From assembly GCA_015499985.1 (NCBI GenBank), contig JAAAUF010000871.1, positions 6,030 through 17,496 on the forward strand: a stretch of DNA of 11,467 nucleotides, given 5' to 3'. The position numbers and the translations under genes were made by a program. Source of the DNA: Haplosporangium gracile. Taxonomy: Eukaryota; Mortierellomycota; Mortierellomycetes; Mortierellales; Mortierellaceae. Positions 1 through 8,507 of the stretch are shown here, piece by piece (position 1 is the stretch's first letter; the number at the start of each line of letters is the position of its first letter). The notes beneath the pieces are model-generated. The model was not told the origin of the DNA. It saw only the letters and a list, made by a program, of their open reading frames with translations, and did no database searches.

Positions 1-236
1 TTTTTTGGGTAGAAAAGTAGGATATAAGGCAATGACAAAGTGTATGGTCTTTGGATGGGTGAAAATAATGAGTATGGAGGGAAGGTCGATGGATGGAAGG
101 GTGAGTGGAAGAGGAGGGGGGGAAAAAAAGAATATATATGGGTGTGCGGCCATTTAGTAACGGTACCCAGAACCCGGGGTCCCTTTCATATGAAAGATGA
201 GTGGCTTTTTAGCACACAGTAACATACAAACCTTAC

Positions 237-280
237 CTGTCCAAACAGATCATCATTACCTCTCGCACCGTAGTTGCCAT
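237..280 (-). CDS. Possible first coding exon of a gene running off the left edge (partial)
   Basis: Tentative. On the minus strand an ATG at 280-278 sits in a good context (AAACATGGCA) and opens MATTVREVMMICLD plus two bases of a further codon. The exon then meets a strong donor, ACAG|GTAAGG, at 236-235. The rest of the window to base 1 reads as intron: no coding frame and a pyrimidine-rich stretch. The hydrophobic strand ending in LD(S/R) resembles the first beta strand of von Willebrand A-type domains such as the N-terminus of proteasome subunit Rpn10, but 14 residues cannot establish this. Against it, the DNA upstream on this strand is purine-rich, opposite to the CT-rich leaders of the other genes here. 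It could be a chance ATG. Confidence 0.3.
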
Positions 281-1219
281 GTTTCAACAACAAAAAGAAA
301 TTGGACCCTACCGCAATGTCCGCGGAGAAAATACCTCAATTTCTCCCCCTTGCATCGGGTACAGGCAATGTCTCGTCCTAACCATAGCACAACAACATTC
401 CATATCTTTCTTCTTCTTTACTCACTTTTCTTCCTCTCACCCAGTCTCATCTGCCTTTTGGGTTCTTTGGAGGATCAAAAAAGAGGGTTGGTTCTTAGGT
501 TTCTCTCTCCTTCCTTCTCTCAAAGCCACCTCCAGTCAAAACCACTGGCGCCCAGGAGAATGTGCATCGAAGGGCAGATCCTCTATGGCCTTGACCCCGA
601 AAAAAAGCATGATCCTTGAGCACACCGCCATTTGCTGACAATTGCAAAGACTCAAATTGATTCAATTGGTTGCCACATCTCTTTCTCCCTCATTTCATCT
701 TTCACTCCTCGATTTCCACTCTACTCGCCAAAACGGCAGATTTTTCACTCTTCACATCAGCGTCCTTGCTCCTCCGTCCATCTTCCCTCTCGTTTTTATT
801 TTCTCTTTTCTTCGCTGGATGGCCTTGCCGAGCAAACCATACACAGCTCGTGCTTCTTGCTGGCACTAGCGTAAAAAACTAGCCCCCTCTCTTTCTTCAG
901 CCCCACTGGAACACGTCAAATCAAATTGCGAACACCCATTGATCGCTTCCTTCTATTCATTCTTGTTTTTATTTTCAAGGCTGTCGAGCAATACACAAAC
1001 ACAAAAAAAAAAAAAAAAGTCGAAGTTGAGGTAATTAGGGTGAACCGTTTCCTTGTCGTTGTCACCATTTGTTTTGAAAAGCTTGATAGGGAAATCAAAA
1101 AAAAAGTCTCCGAGTGAAGAGAATAAAAGGATTAATTGGTCGCTCAATCACTCTGTTGTCTGTGTGTCCATCTATCTGTCTGTGGTCTGTCAGTCGGTTG
1201 GTCAAAAGAAAGCTAAAAC
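281..1219. other. Intergenic stretch without a supported gene
   Basis: About 940 bases with no protein I can recognise in any frame. Roughly 380-900 is strongly CT-rich on the plus strand, which accounts for the short Ser/Phe/Leu-rich open frames there. An A-run lies near 1003-1018. The right part, up to 1219, should be the 3' untranslated region of the RING-TRAF gene on the minus strand. It includes a TCTGTCTG-type low-complexity patch near 1150-1200. Confidence 0.6.
968..973 (-). terminator. Candidate poly(A) signal of the RING-TRAF gene
   Basis: TTTATT on the plus strand reads AATAAA on the minus strand, about 250 bases past the stop codon at 1222-1220. A second copy lies at 795-800. Position and sequence fit; no cleavage site can be seen directly. 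Confidence 0.35.
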
Positions 1220-4200
1220 TCAATTGTCGTAGTGACGGTCGGCCTGGGAACCGATAGAGTCCTCAGGCGAGGTAATGTCAGGCGTCAGAATGGGGGGCAT
1301 TAGATTCTGATACCGGTCGTGGGCATCCTTGTCACGTACAATGGGCAATCCATACGTTCTGCCCGCCTTTCCCTTCTATCCCGTCAACAACAAACAAAAT
1401 GTATAGATGTGAATAATGTAAGGTTAGAGTTTCGCGTTCGCGTCTAATAAATAAAAAATGGAGCCTACGCAGACACCCAAAAATTCAAAATGCGGGGCAC
1501 TGAGAACCAAATACAAACAAATAAAAATATGAGCTGTTACCTTGCGACGCGATTTGAGGTAGCGAGGCTTGTAGGCAACAAATGGAACAAACGCCTGTGG
1601 CTCAGCTTCAGCAATGAGATGAACAGGTGGGTTCTGAGTGGGCGCCAAGAAATTGGCCAGCTCCGGGTTCAATGGCTGTTGTTGTTGGTGCTGCTGCTGT
1701 TGGTGTTGTGCCTGGTCAGCAGGCTCTGCCTCATCGTCAGAGGAAGATGCAGATGGCGATGCAAGGGGCGTTTCGTTGACCGGAGAACTGGCGACAGACG
1801 ACTGCATCAAAGAAGATGAGGCAGCGATCACCGCAGGAGGTATAGAAGTCACGGCGCGCATCGGCAAAGGATTGAATCGTCCCGAGCTTCTTTTTGGACT
1901 GACTGGGCACTTTCCAGAAGGCGATCGCTGTCCATGCTCTGAGGATCTTCGTCTTGAAGACCGTTGATCCTGTTGTTGGTGTGGTTGGTTAAATTGATTT
2001 TGGTTCAAAACACGGAATACCTCCGCCGCAAGCCCCAGGCCAGAGCCCAGTCCAGACCAAGCGGAGGAAGGAGAAGTGAAAGATCGTCCAGCTCGGGAGT
2101 GTGGTGGGATGATAGACCGTTGGTGGTTGGGAGCCAAGGGTCGTCCGTCGCGGGGTGCTACCCATGCGTCGGTGATATCCCTCAAAATGCGGCTGCTCTT
2201 GTCAAGTGGACCTTGGCGTGTGTATGTGATCGATCGCCGAGGGAGTTGATCTACATGAGCAGTAACAGCGACACTGGCGACAGACTCTCCTTGCTTGTCT
2301 GCTAGAAATCGAACATCTTCCACATAGTCTCCATCAACAACCATATCACCACTGCCGCGGTCGCTTTCTTCTTCGTCCACAATGATCCGGCGTCGCCGTG
2401 CTGGTGGGAGCTCGTTTTCAGGTGAAGGATGGTCTCGAGATGAAGAAGGCGAGAGATGATGTCGCGTTTGTGGAGACAGCGTAGGCAAATCCGATATGGG
2501 GATCTCTTGCGCATTTTGAACGCGTGGGGTCTCCTCAACGTGCGGCTGCTTCTCCTGAAGCGTCTCCTCCTGAGTCGTCTCTTGTGCAATATCCTGAGTC
2601 TTTTGTGGGGCCTCTTGATCCTCTTGCTCGATCTTCTGTCCGCATTGGATCATCAGCGCCTCTTCCTGAATCTGCTGAGTAATGATAGGCGAGACGAGCG
2701 AGGCAGACTCTTGCGTAGAAATCGCCTGCTGAGGGGCAGCCTCGTCAGTCGGCTGGACGACCTCTTGAATAACCTCCTGGGTGCGCTCCTGACTAGGCTG
2801 CTGGGTGATCATCTCCTGTGTTTCTGATGGCGGTAAATCCCTCGCCGCAGTTGGAGACATAGCCAAGTCGCTAATCTCCATATCGCCCATACTATTAATC
2901 CGCTCAATCTGTACAAACTCTTCATCGCCACCGTCAGTGCCGCTATCCATACGAGCAGTTGCTGTTACATTGGGACTGTAGAGTGCAAGGTCATCATCAT
3001 CCATATCGTCTTCGAGCTCTGCATTGAGTGCTCTCTGGATCTCATCGATCGATAATTGCTCAAAGTCCTGGCTGACGTCATAGCTACCAGCCCTCTCGAA
3101 CAGCTCTCCTACTACTGTTGTTGTTGATTGTAATGGTGGTGTTGGGACCAATGGGGCCGACGGTGGTACGACCGGTGTGTGAGAACATAGGGGTGGCTCC
3201 TGGTAATGTTGCTGTTGGGGATGATGATGATGACCGAGGTGGTATCCTGGATGTGCTCCAGTTTTCTGTGCTATGGGTCGGTGATAAGAGTGTGGTGCTG
3301 GAGGAGGGACTATGGGAGGCGGTGACGACTGTGGTGGTGACATTGGCCCCTGCCCACTTGATGTTGTTCCAAATTGCTGACGAGTTCCCAAGTTGCTCTG
3401 AGGAAGGTTTTGATAATGTTGCCGATGACTGGGGTCACTTGGAGTATAAACTCGGTTGGACGATGAGGTGTTAGTGCTATACGGAGGCTGTGATGACTGG
3501 AGTGTACAGTGCTTGACATGGTTTACCACATCCATAGCGCCTCCTTTAAAGCTGCATCCCAAGTATCGATACGCGCATGTGTGCTCGAACGCGAAATTGC
3601 ACTATTAGTTATCAGCAACGTTCCCTGTCAGTGTCAATGAATTGTAACAGACGTGTGAAGAAAACAGAAGAGGAGAGTAAATGTGACTTACGGACTGGAG
3701 ATGCTCTTCAGTGTCCTTCAGAGGTCCACTCCAGTGGCACCACATCGTCATGGTCGTTGGACAATGAACGCTCTGTGCTTGCACCATCCTCTAAACACAA
3801 TCAAAAAAATCAAAAAAATCAAAAAAAAAATTGTTGGCGGCCAGTGGCCGTGGTCAACTAACAAAATTTCGTCTGTATCGCCATCAACATCCGTAGCCTT
3901 TATCATCAACAAATGCGTGTATTTTACCTCGACGAATTTAGCGGGTCGGAAGGAACTCACACGGAGCATATCCGTCTCCTCAGCGCCCGACATGACCTCT
4001 GACGATTTCTTGCACTCGGGGCATTCCACAGAAAACCCCCTCTGGATCGGGGTCGGTGGCAGACCTGTCCTGCTGGATGCGCCTCGGCTCCCTCGTCCAT
4101 GTCCGTGAGATGACGATGGCTGCTGCTGCTGTTGTTCTCGGGTGCAAAAATCAAGATACTTGTCCAAACAAGCCTTACAAAAGACGTGGTCGTGTTTGCA

Positions 4201-4486
4201 CAAGACCTGGTACGGTTGCAAAAAGATGTGATTACAGAGCGAACACCACAACTCTGGTGGAATCTGCTCCGGGTTTTTGAAGTTTACTTTTGTTTATCGG
4301 ATTATTATTATTTTGAAGGTAGAGAGAAAAAAAAATGAAGTTAGTTTTTGTTAAAGAACAGTTACTTGGTTTGCGTAAGGCAAGAGGAAAAGGAGAAAGA
4401 GTGTGTATGTAGTGAGAGTTTTTTTTTTTTTTTTACAAGTTAACAAGAAAATCTTTTGTTTCGAACGTACTCTTGTGAATACCCAT
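1220..4486 (-). CDS. RING finger protein with two TRAF-type zinc fingers and long disordered tail
   Basis: Five exons inferred: 4471-4486, 3961-4286, 3692-3790, 1541-3601, 1220-1375, giving 2658 nt and 885 residues in one frame. The RING finger uses C20, C23, C35, H39, C42, C45, C94 and C97, with a polyQ/Gly-Arg insert before the last CPEC pair. Two TRAF-type fingers follow: C124-x7-C132-x11-H144-x3-C148 and C156-x6-C163-x11-H175-x3-C179. Both splice joins inside this part are fixed by the zinc-ligand pattern. The remaining ~700 residues look disordered: Pro/Gln/His-rich, an acidic patch near 345, Gln/Glu-rich about 405-513, an ARRRR cluster near 548 (possible nuclear signal) and polyQ near 780. 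No MATH domain is seen. The likely role is an E3 ubiquitin ligase. Exon 1 (ATG GGT ATT CAC AAG A) is the weakest part: exon 2 has no in-frame ATG before the RING and an in-frame TAA upstream, so a start further out is required. Confidence 0.85.
1675..1712 (-). repeat. PolyQ-coding CAG/CAA tract in the RING-TRAF gene
   Basis: A CAG/CAA-rich tract codes for runs of Gln broken by His (QHQQQQHQQQQ) in the C-terminal third of the protein. It is part of the coding sequence and a likely site of length variation. Confidence 0.8.
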
Positions 4487-5477
4487 TTTGTTCTCCTCAC
4501 GGTAACTCGGTCAAACGAGATAAAAGAGAACCACAGAAAACAAGGAATAAAGACGATCAAGGAGAGTAGAGAAAGTGAGGTGGTTGTGTATGTATGTGTG
4601 CGCGCGTGTGCGTATGAAAACAAAAAGGCCCTTGGAAAAGAAAACGCAAAAACGCAAAAACTAAGAGAATAGTGTTTGATGCGTGGGAGAGAAGGTGAGT
4701 GGAACGAGAGGGAAGGCGTTGTATAGAAGAGAATATGTGCGACTGTGTATGAGAGAAGAAAAGGAGATAGGAGGGGTGAAAGGGGACGAAGAAGGGGAAC
4801 AAGGAAGGGTGACGAAGAAGAGGAAGAGCAAGGTGGAGTGGAGAAGAAAGAAAAGAAATAATAAATTTGAGGCGAAGTCAACGAGTCAGGGACAGGAAAA
4901 GTACTCAATTTTGCCACCATCAAAGACTTGACCCGAGACAATAAGATCGCTCCATCAATTCCTCTTTCGCTGTGATGGCATCCCCTCCATGTCTTCAATG
5001 AGTCTGCATCACTTGAGCACTCTCTCTAAGAAGCAGTGCTTCTTGTAATATGCCCGAGTGCCTTGTTCACTAACCTTCATCTATCATAGTATTGTTGGGC
5101 CCTCTCTCTCTACGCTTTGTGCGGCCTCGTTCGTTTGACCCATGCACCAAATCAGGCCGCAATCACAGACCCCTTAATTCCATCCACGAATGGAAATAAA
5201 GCCGACCCTCCCCCCCATCTGCCCTGCCTTCTCCGAGCGAAGCCCCGAGAAAAGCCAAAAGTGAAGTGCATTAAAACTGCAAAACGCTCTTTTTTCTCCG
5301 AATCTCTTTTCTTTTTCTTTTCTACATCCTCGACCCCGCATTTCAAACAAGTACCACCACAAGGAGAACACAAGGACAGTTACAAGAACCCTTCAAGCTC
5401 AAGACCAAAACCGCAGTACACATCACCCAACCATCCCAGCCCTCATTTTACATCCTTCAGAAACCAACATCACAACA
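4487..5477. promoter_or_regulatory. Divergent promoter region between the RING-TRAF gene and SDHAF3
   Basis: About 990 bases separate the two divergent start codons. From 4490 to about 4870 the minus strand is strongly CT-rich, the leader type seen upstream of the other genes here, and belongs to the RING-TRAF gene. From about 5285 the plus strand becomes CT-rich and then CA/ACC-rich up to the SDHAF3 start. Open frames within it are low-complexity. No TATA box stands out. A strictly alternating pyrimidine-purine run lies at 4585-4616 and a small perfect hairpin at 5028-5044. Confidence 0.55.
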
Positions 5478-6020
5478 ATGGCAGCCCAGAAATCCCTGAT
5501 CCCTCCATTGACCCTCTACCGTCAGATCCTCCGTGCCCACCGTGTGCATCTGCCCCCACAGTTCCGCATCCTAGGCGACGGTTACGTTAAGGCCGAATTC
5601 CACCGCCACAAATCCGTCGACAACCCCCTTTACATTGTGGGCTTTATCGAGCAGTGGACCGACTACCTCAACCATATTCTTACCTCCTCAGCGCCCAGAA
5701 TCAACACCACTTCAACAACCACAACCACAGCACCATCCACAACAGCGGCAGTACCGGCAGCGGCAACGATGAGTACGCCAGAGAGCAGGAGAGAAGAGAC
5801 GCTGGCACAGATTGTCGCACAAGGCCAACGGTTCGGCAAGAAACTGGATTCGACGCTTTTGGACAAGATGTCGGACCAACAGTTAGGTCAATTGTATGAA
5901 CTGCGCAAGGAGACAAAGAGTCTGCAGTCCCAGCAGGAACTGGACGAGATTGCAAATGAAGAAGCTCAACTCTTTGAGAAGGTCGCTCATACCCTTCCCG
6001 ACTCTGCCAAGTCGTCTTGA
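5478..6020 (+). CDS. SDHAF3: Succinate dehydrogenase assembly factor 3 (ACN9/SDH7 family, LYR motif)
   Basis: Intronless, 180 residues. The family acts in mitochondria, helping mature the Fe-S subunit Sdh2 of succinate dehydrogenase (complex II). The LYR motif is at residues 13-15 (LTLYRQILRAH). The core at 33-67 carries the family pattern GDGYVKAEF, HKSVDNPLYIVGF and WTDYLNHI. A conserved tail piece, LLDKM...QLYELRKETK, lies at about 127-146. Family members are usually about 120-135 residues. The extra length here comes mainly from a Thr/Ser/Ala-rich insert at about 69-107 and an acidic-to-neutral tail. No splice signals flank the insert, so it appears to be translated. The ATG at 5478 has context CACAACAATGGC and follows a CT/CA-rich leader; the cationic N-terminus suits mitochondrial import. 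The neighbouring glutathione transferase gene converges on it. Confidence 0.95.
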   Translation: MAAQKSLIPPLTLYRQILRAHRVHLPPQFRILGDGYVKAEFHRHKSVDNPLYIVGFIEQWTDYLNHILTSSAPRINTTSTTTTTAPSTTAAVPAAATMSTPESRREETLAQIVAQGQRFGKKLDSTLLDKMSDQQLGQLYELRKETKSLQSQQELDEIANEEAQLFEKVAHTLPDSAKSS

Positions 6021-6116
6021 TTTCTTCACTTTCGCATATTACTTGGCCGACACACACACGCCCTCGTCAACAAACAAGCACTTACATAAACACCAAAACA
6101 AAAAATAGCATAGTCG

Positions 6117-6122
6117 AATAAA
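6117..6122 (+). terminator. Candidate poly(A) signal of SDHAF3
   Basis: A perfect AATAAA begins 97 bases after the SDHAF3 stop codon, in an A-rich 3' region. This is a normal position for 3' end formation. Confidence 0.5.
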
Positions 6123-6362
6123 CTTTCGCCAGACAACAACCCGGTGTTTTTATTTTGCTTGTGAAAACAGATCTTCTTGTATCTACATTTTAGGAAAGGG
6201 AGGTGCGAATCTGAGGAGAAAATGGGCGGCGATCACACATGAAAATAAGGAATTGATATTCCCCCCCTCTCCCATACCTCCCATGGAAAATTAACATACA
6301 GTGGATAGCTAAGGCCTCAAGGTCATTACTCACCCGACCGTAGACTGTTTAGCGCATCTTAC

Positions 6363-6389
6363 AAGAACACAGTTCGTTATTGTGTTCTT
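6363..6389. repeat. Perfect 9-bp inverted repeat (hairpin) between convergent genes
   Basis: AAGAACACA at 6363-6371 pairs with TGTGTTCTT at 6381-6389 around a 9-base loop. A near copy of the right arm (TGTTCTTGC, from 6391) could pair with 6361-6369 as an alternative stem. It lies in the shared 3' region; function unknown. Confidence 0.6.
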
Positions 6390-6484
6390 TTGTTCTTGCT
6401 CTTCCTCAAAAAATTAAAGCCTAGATCTGATCCTCCTTTTACCGCCTAATCCTTGACGAAACACAATGGTATTTTTTCAGCGTT

Positions 6485-6490
6485 TTTATT
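6485..6490 (-). terminator. Candidate poly(A) signal of the glutathione transferase gene
   Basis: TTTATT on the plus strand reads AATAAA on the minus strand, about 130 bases past the stop codon at 6621-6619. Confidence 0.45.
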
Positions 6491-6618
6491 TTTGCTGCTT
6501 ATAAAAACTGTACAAAAAAGGATGATTCCAAGAGCAAGAAAAAAATAAATAAATACGGATCTTTACTATGCTATTCCATCATCTGCTCACGCCTCCAGTC
6601 AGTCCACGCACCATCGAC

Positions 6619-8224
6619 TTAACCGATGACAGGCTCGGCCAGGTTAGGTCCGTTGCCAACAGGGACAACACCAGTCGGGTTGATCTGCAAATGCGAATGG
6701 TAGTAATGATTTTTGATATGCTCCATGTTAACCGTCTCAGCAATCTTGGGCATCTGATAGATTCTACGGGCCCACTTCAAGATGTGGGGGTAGTCCTTCT
6801 CAATTCCCTTGATGTTGCACTTGAAGTGTCCATGGTAAACGGGATCAAAACGCACAATGGTCGTCCAAAGACGAAGGTCGGCCTCTGTCAACGTGTTGCC
6901 AACAAGGTAGTCCGACTTGGAGAGGATGTCCTCAATACGGTCGAGGGACTTGAAGAGTGGATAGACGTTATTCTCGTAGGCGGTTTGAGTGGTTGCGAAA
7001 CCAGACTTGTAGACGCCGTTGTTGACGGTGTCGTAAATCCATTCGTTGATGGCGTCGATTTCGGTTTGGAGATTGGCGGGGTAGTAGTTGATGCCGGCCT
7101 TGGAGGGGACCAGCTTGTCGAATGCTGTGTTCAACATCCTGATAATCTCACTGCTCTCGTTGTTGACTATCATCATCATTCATGTGCAATAAAAAAAAAA
7201 GAACAAATGTTAGTTACTGTTGTCCACATTCTGATTTCTTTTAACAAAGAATAGCACTCCCAAGGAGACATACCAATGGTCTCGGTCTTCTTATCCCAAA
7301 GAACGGGAACAGTGAACCGACCGGCATAATCAGACTGGGCCTTGAAGTAGATCTCACGGATAAACTTGGCACCGTACAACGAATCCTCGCATCCGTCCTT
7401 GAAGGGCCAGCCCTTCTCCTGCATGTGCCAGTGGACAACATCCAGCGATATGATATCCTCCAGTCCCTTCAACGCACGAACAAGCAATGTGCGGTGAGCC
7501 TAATGAGAGAGGGGGATAGAAGGGAGGGGGGTGATGGAGGATGAAGAAGGGGAAGGAACGTGACGCGTGAGGCATGAGTGCGGAGTATTCGGTTAGAAAC
7601 CCAATTGTGAAAAGGCGTGGGGCTGAGGAATTCGCTTCTTTTTAGGTTTTAAAAAGGAAAGGACCAAAAGAGACAAAAACTCAAAGGAGAGAAACTTACC
7701 CAGGGGCATGCGTACGAGATGTAGAGGTGGTAGCGACCACTAAGAACGTTATAAAGCATCGGAAGGTTGTTATTCAATCGCGAGAGTGTTAGTCATCATC
7801 TCATGGGAAGGGGGGTTTTTTTTGCATGATCGCGAAAATGTATTCCGCCGCATTTTGCTAAAGGAAAAGGCGTGAGAATAAGACAGAAATGAAAAATAAG
7901 GAGAGAGGGAGTCGCGCCGTCTCGTCCACCTTTTCACGGCCGTGCCCTGGACTTGACCAGGTCTGCGCATTAAATGAGCTCCTCTCCCTCCATTTCACAC
8001 GTCTTTCTTTCGCGTCACCCCGGTCACAACCACGATAACTCTCACTCTGTCCTCTCCATCCCCCGAACAGCGAAATAATAAAAAACTTACGCCTCGGGGA
8101 CAAACTTGGATCCAGGCTCGTCAGAGATAACGTCACGGAAGGACGAGACCTGACGCTTGAACTCGCCAGTCTTGTCATTAGCCCACTTGAGGATTGAGGG
8201 CTGGTCCTTGGTAGCGGTCGACAT
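6619..8224 (-). CDS. ECM4: Xi-class glutathione S-transferase / glutathionyl-hydroquinone reductase (ECM4/GTO family)
   Basis: Four exons, all phases consistent: 8091-8224, 7700-7739, 7274-7499, 6619-7166; 948 nt and 315 residues from the ATG at 8224. The family uses a catalytic cysteine to reduce glutathionyl-hydroquinones and related glutathione conjugates. Family marks in order: FKRQVSSFRD near 22-31; GRYHLYISYACPWAHR at 46-61 with catalytic Cys56, interrupted by an intron right after CPW; VVHWHM and FTVPVLWDKK in the thioredoxin-fold half; NNESSEIIRML just after the last intron; then the all-helical half with NNGVYKSGFA, DYLVGNTLTEADLRLWTTIVRFDPVY and a HIKNHYYHSH tail. The start matches where the yeast cytosolic Ecm4 begins. 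The first intron is long (351 bases, 7740-8090) and shows nothing else. Upstream codons stay open in frame, allowing a longer mitochondrial-type form (separate entry). Confidence 0.95.
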
Positions 8225-8507
8225 GTTGTATCTTTGTTGTTGTTGTTGTTGAGAAAAGTGGTAGTTGCTTGTGATAGCGAGACTTGCGAGGAGAGAAGTA
8301 GTAGTGCGAGGACGACCGAGTAGTTGTCGGAGGGTTGTGGTTGGTGTGTGGCTCCTTGAAGTGCAAAGAGTGGCTCGAACTGTTGAGGCGAGAATGATTG
8401 GAAGAAAGGCGTGTGAGTATGTTGAAGTTGTGAGGGAAAAAAGGAGAGGGCAAATCGAGCTTTGCTTTTGTACTCACAGTTTCGATTTCGATCTCACCAT
8501 TCATCAT
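8225..8507 (-). other. Candidate spliced N-terminal extension (mitochondrial-type presequence) of the glutathione transferase
   Basis: Upstream of the ATG at 8224 the same frame stays open for 83 codons, to a TGA at 8476-8474, but holds no ATG. A short exon at 8498-8507 (ATG ATG AAT G) with donor GTGAGA can join the acceptor CAACAG at 8380 after a 118-base intron. This gives MMNVRATLCTSR..., 55 residues before the internal Met (residue 56 of a 370-residue protein). The added part has six Arg, no Asp or Glu, and many Ser/Thr/Leu, as in mitochondrial presequences. Alternatives: the stretch is plain CT-rich 5' untranslated DNA, or a stronger nearby donor (GTGAGT at 8477) is used, which breaks the frame and leaves an upstream ORF. 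Confidence 0.45.
8234..8251 (-). repeat. (CAA)6 tract just upstream of the glutathione transferase start
   Basis: Six TTG units on the plus strand read (CAA)6 on the sense strand, ending nine bases before the ATG. In the short form it is 5' untranslated leader. In the extended form it codes for six glutamines. Confidence 0.85.

Larger units (their letters stand above)
6123..6618. other. Convergent 3' intergenic region
   Basis: No gene is seen. It lies between the 3' ends of SDHAF3 (plus) and the glutathione transferase (minus). It is AT-rich at its right end, with a perfect inverted repeat at 6363-6389. TTTATT copies near 6147 and at 6485 could serve minus-strand 3' end formation. Confidence 0.6.

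Noticed and set aside
197..882. Overlapping plus-strand frames of 70-140 residues
   Set aside because: All lie in CT-rich DNA, with Ser/Leu/Phe composition, no domain and no coherent splice model.
1424..1540. Hydrophobic C-terminus of the uninterrupted long frame of the RING-TRAF gene
   Set aside because: It lies in an intron (donor GTAACA at 1540, acceptor TAG at 1376); the spliced last exon 1220-1375 reads as well-behaved coding sequence to a stop.
1490..2827. Several plus-strand frames with Cys- or Leu-rich runs opposite the RING-TRAF gene
   Set aside because: They are shadows of polyQ and Q/E-rich coding DNA on the minus strand; no independent start context or family match.
3748..3958. 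Extension of the RING exon past 3961 giving a hydrophobic FFLIFLIFLIVF segment
   Set aside because: This is read-through of the intron and its (TCAAAAAAA) repeats. The GTGAGT donor at 3960 and the conserved TRAF finger in the next exon show it is spliced out.
4351..4998. 215-residue minus-strand frame rich in Ser, Phe and Leu upstream of the RING-TRAF gene
   Set aside because: It reflects the CT-rich leader; it cannot be joined in frame to the RING exon and shows no domain.
5117..5590. 157-residue plus-strand frame overlapping the SDHAF3 start
   Set aside because: It overlaps the clear SDHAF3 frame and consists of Pro/Ser-rich leader-type sequence without family features.
6568..7254. 228-residue plus-strand open frame opposite the glutathione transferase
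   Set aside because: It is the antisense shadow of the conserved exon 4 and spans a verified intron; no domain is recognisable.
8178..8507. 109-residue minus-strand frame overlapping the glutathione transferase start
   Set aside because: Out of frame with the enzyme and low-complexity. It is better explained as unspliced leader; only its first ATG codons may matter, in the spliced form described above.
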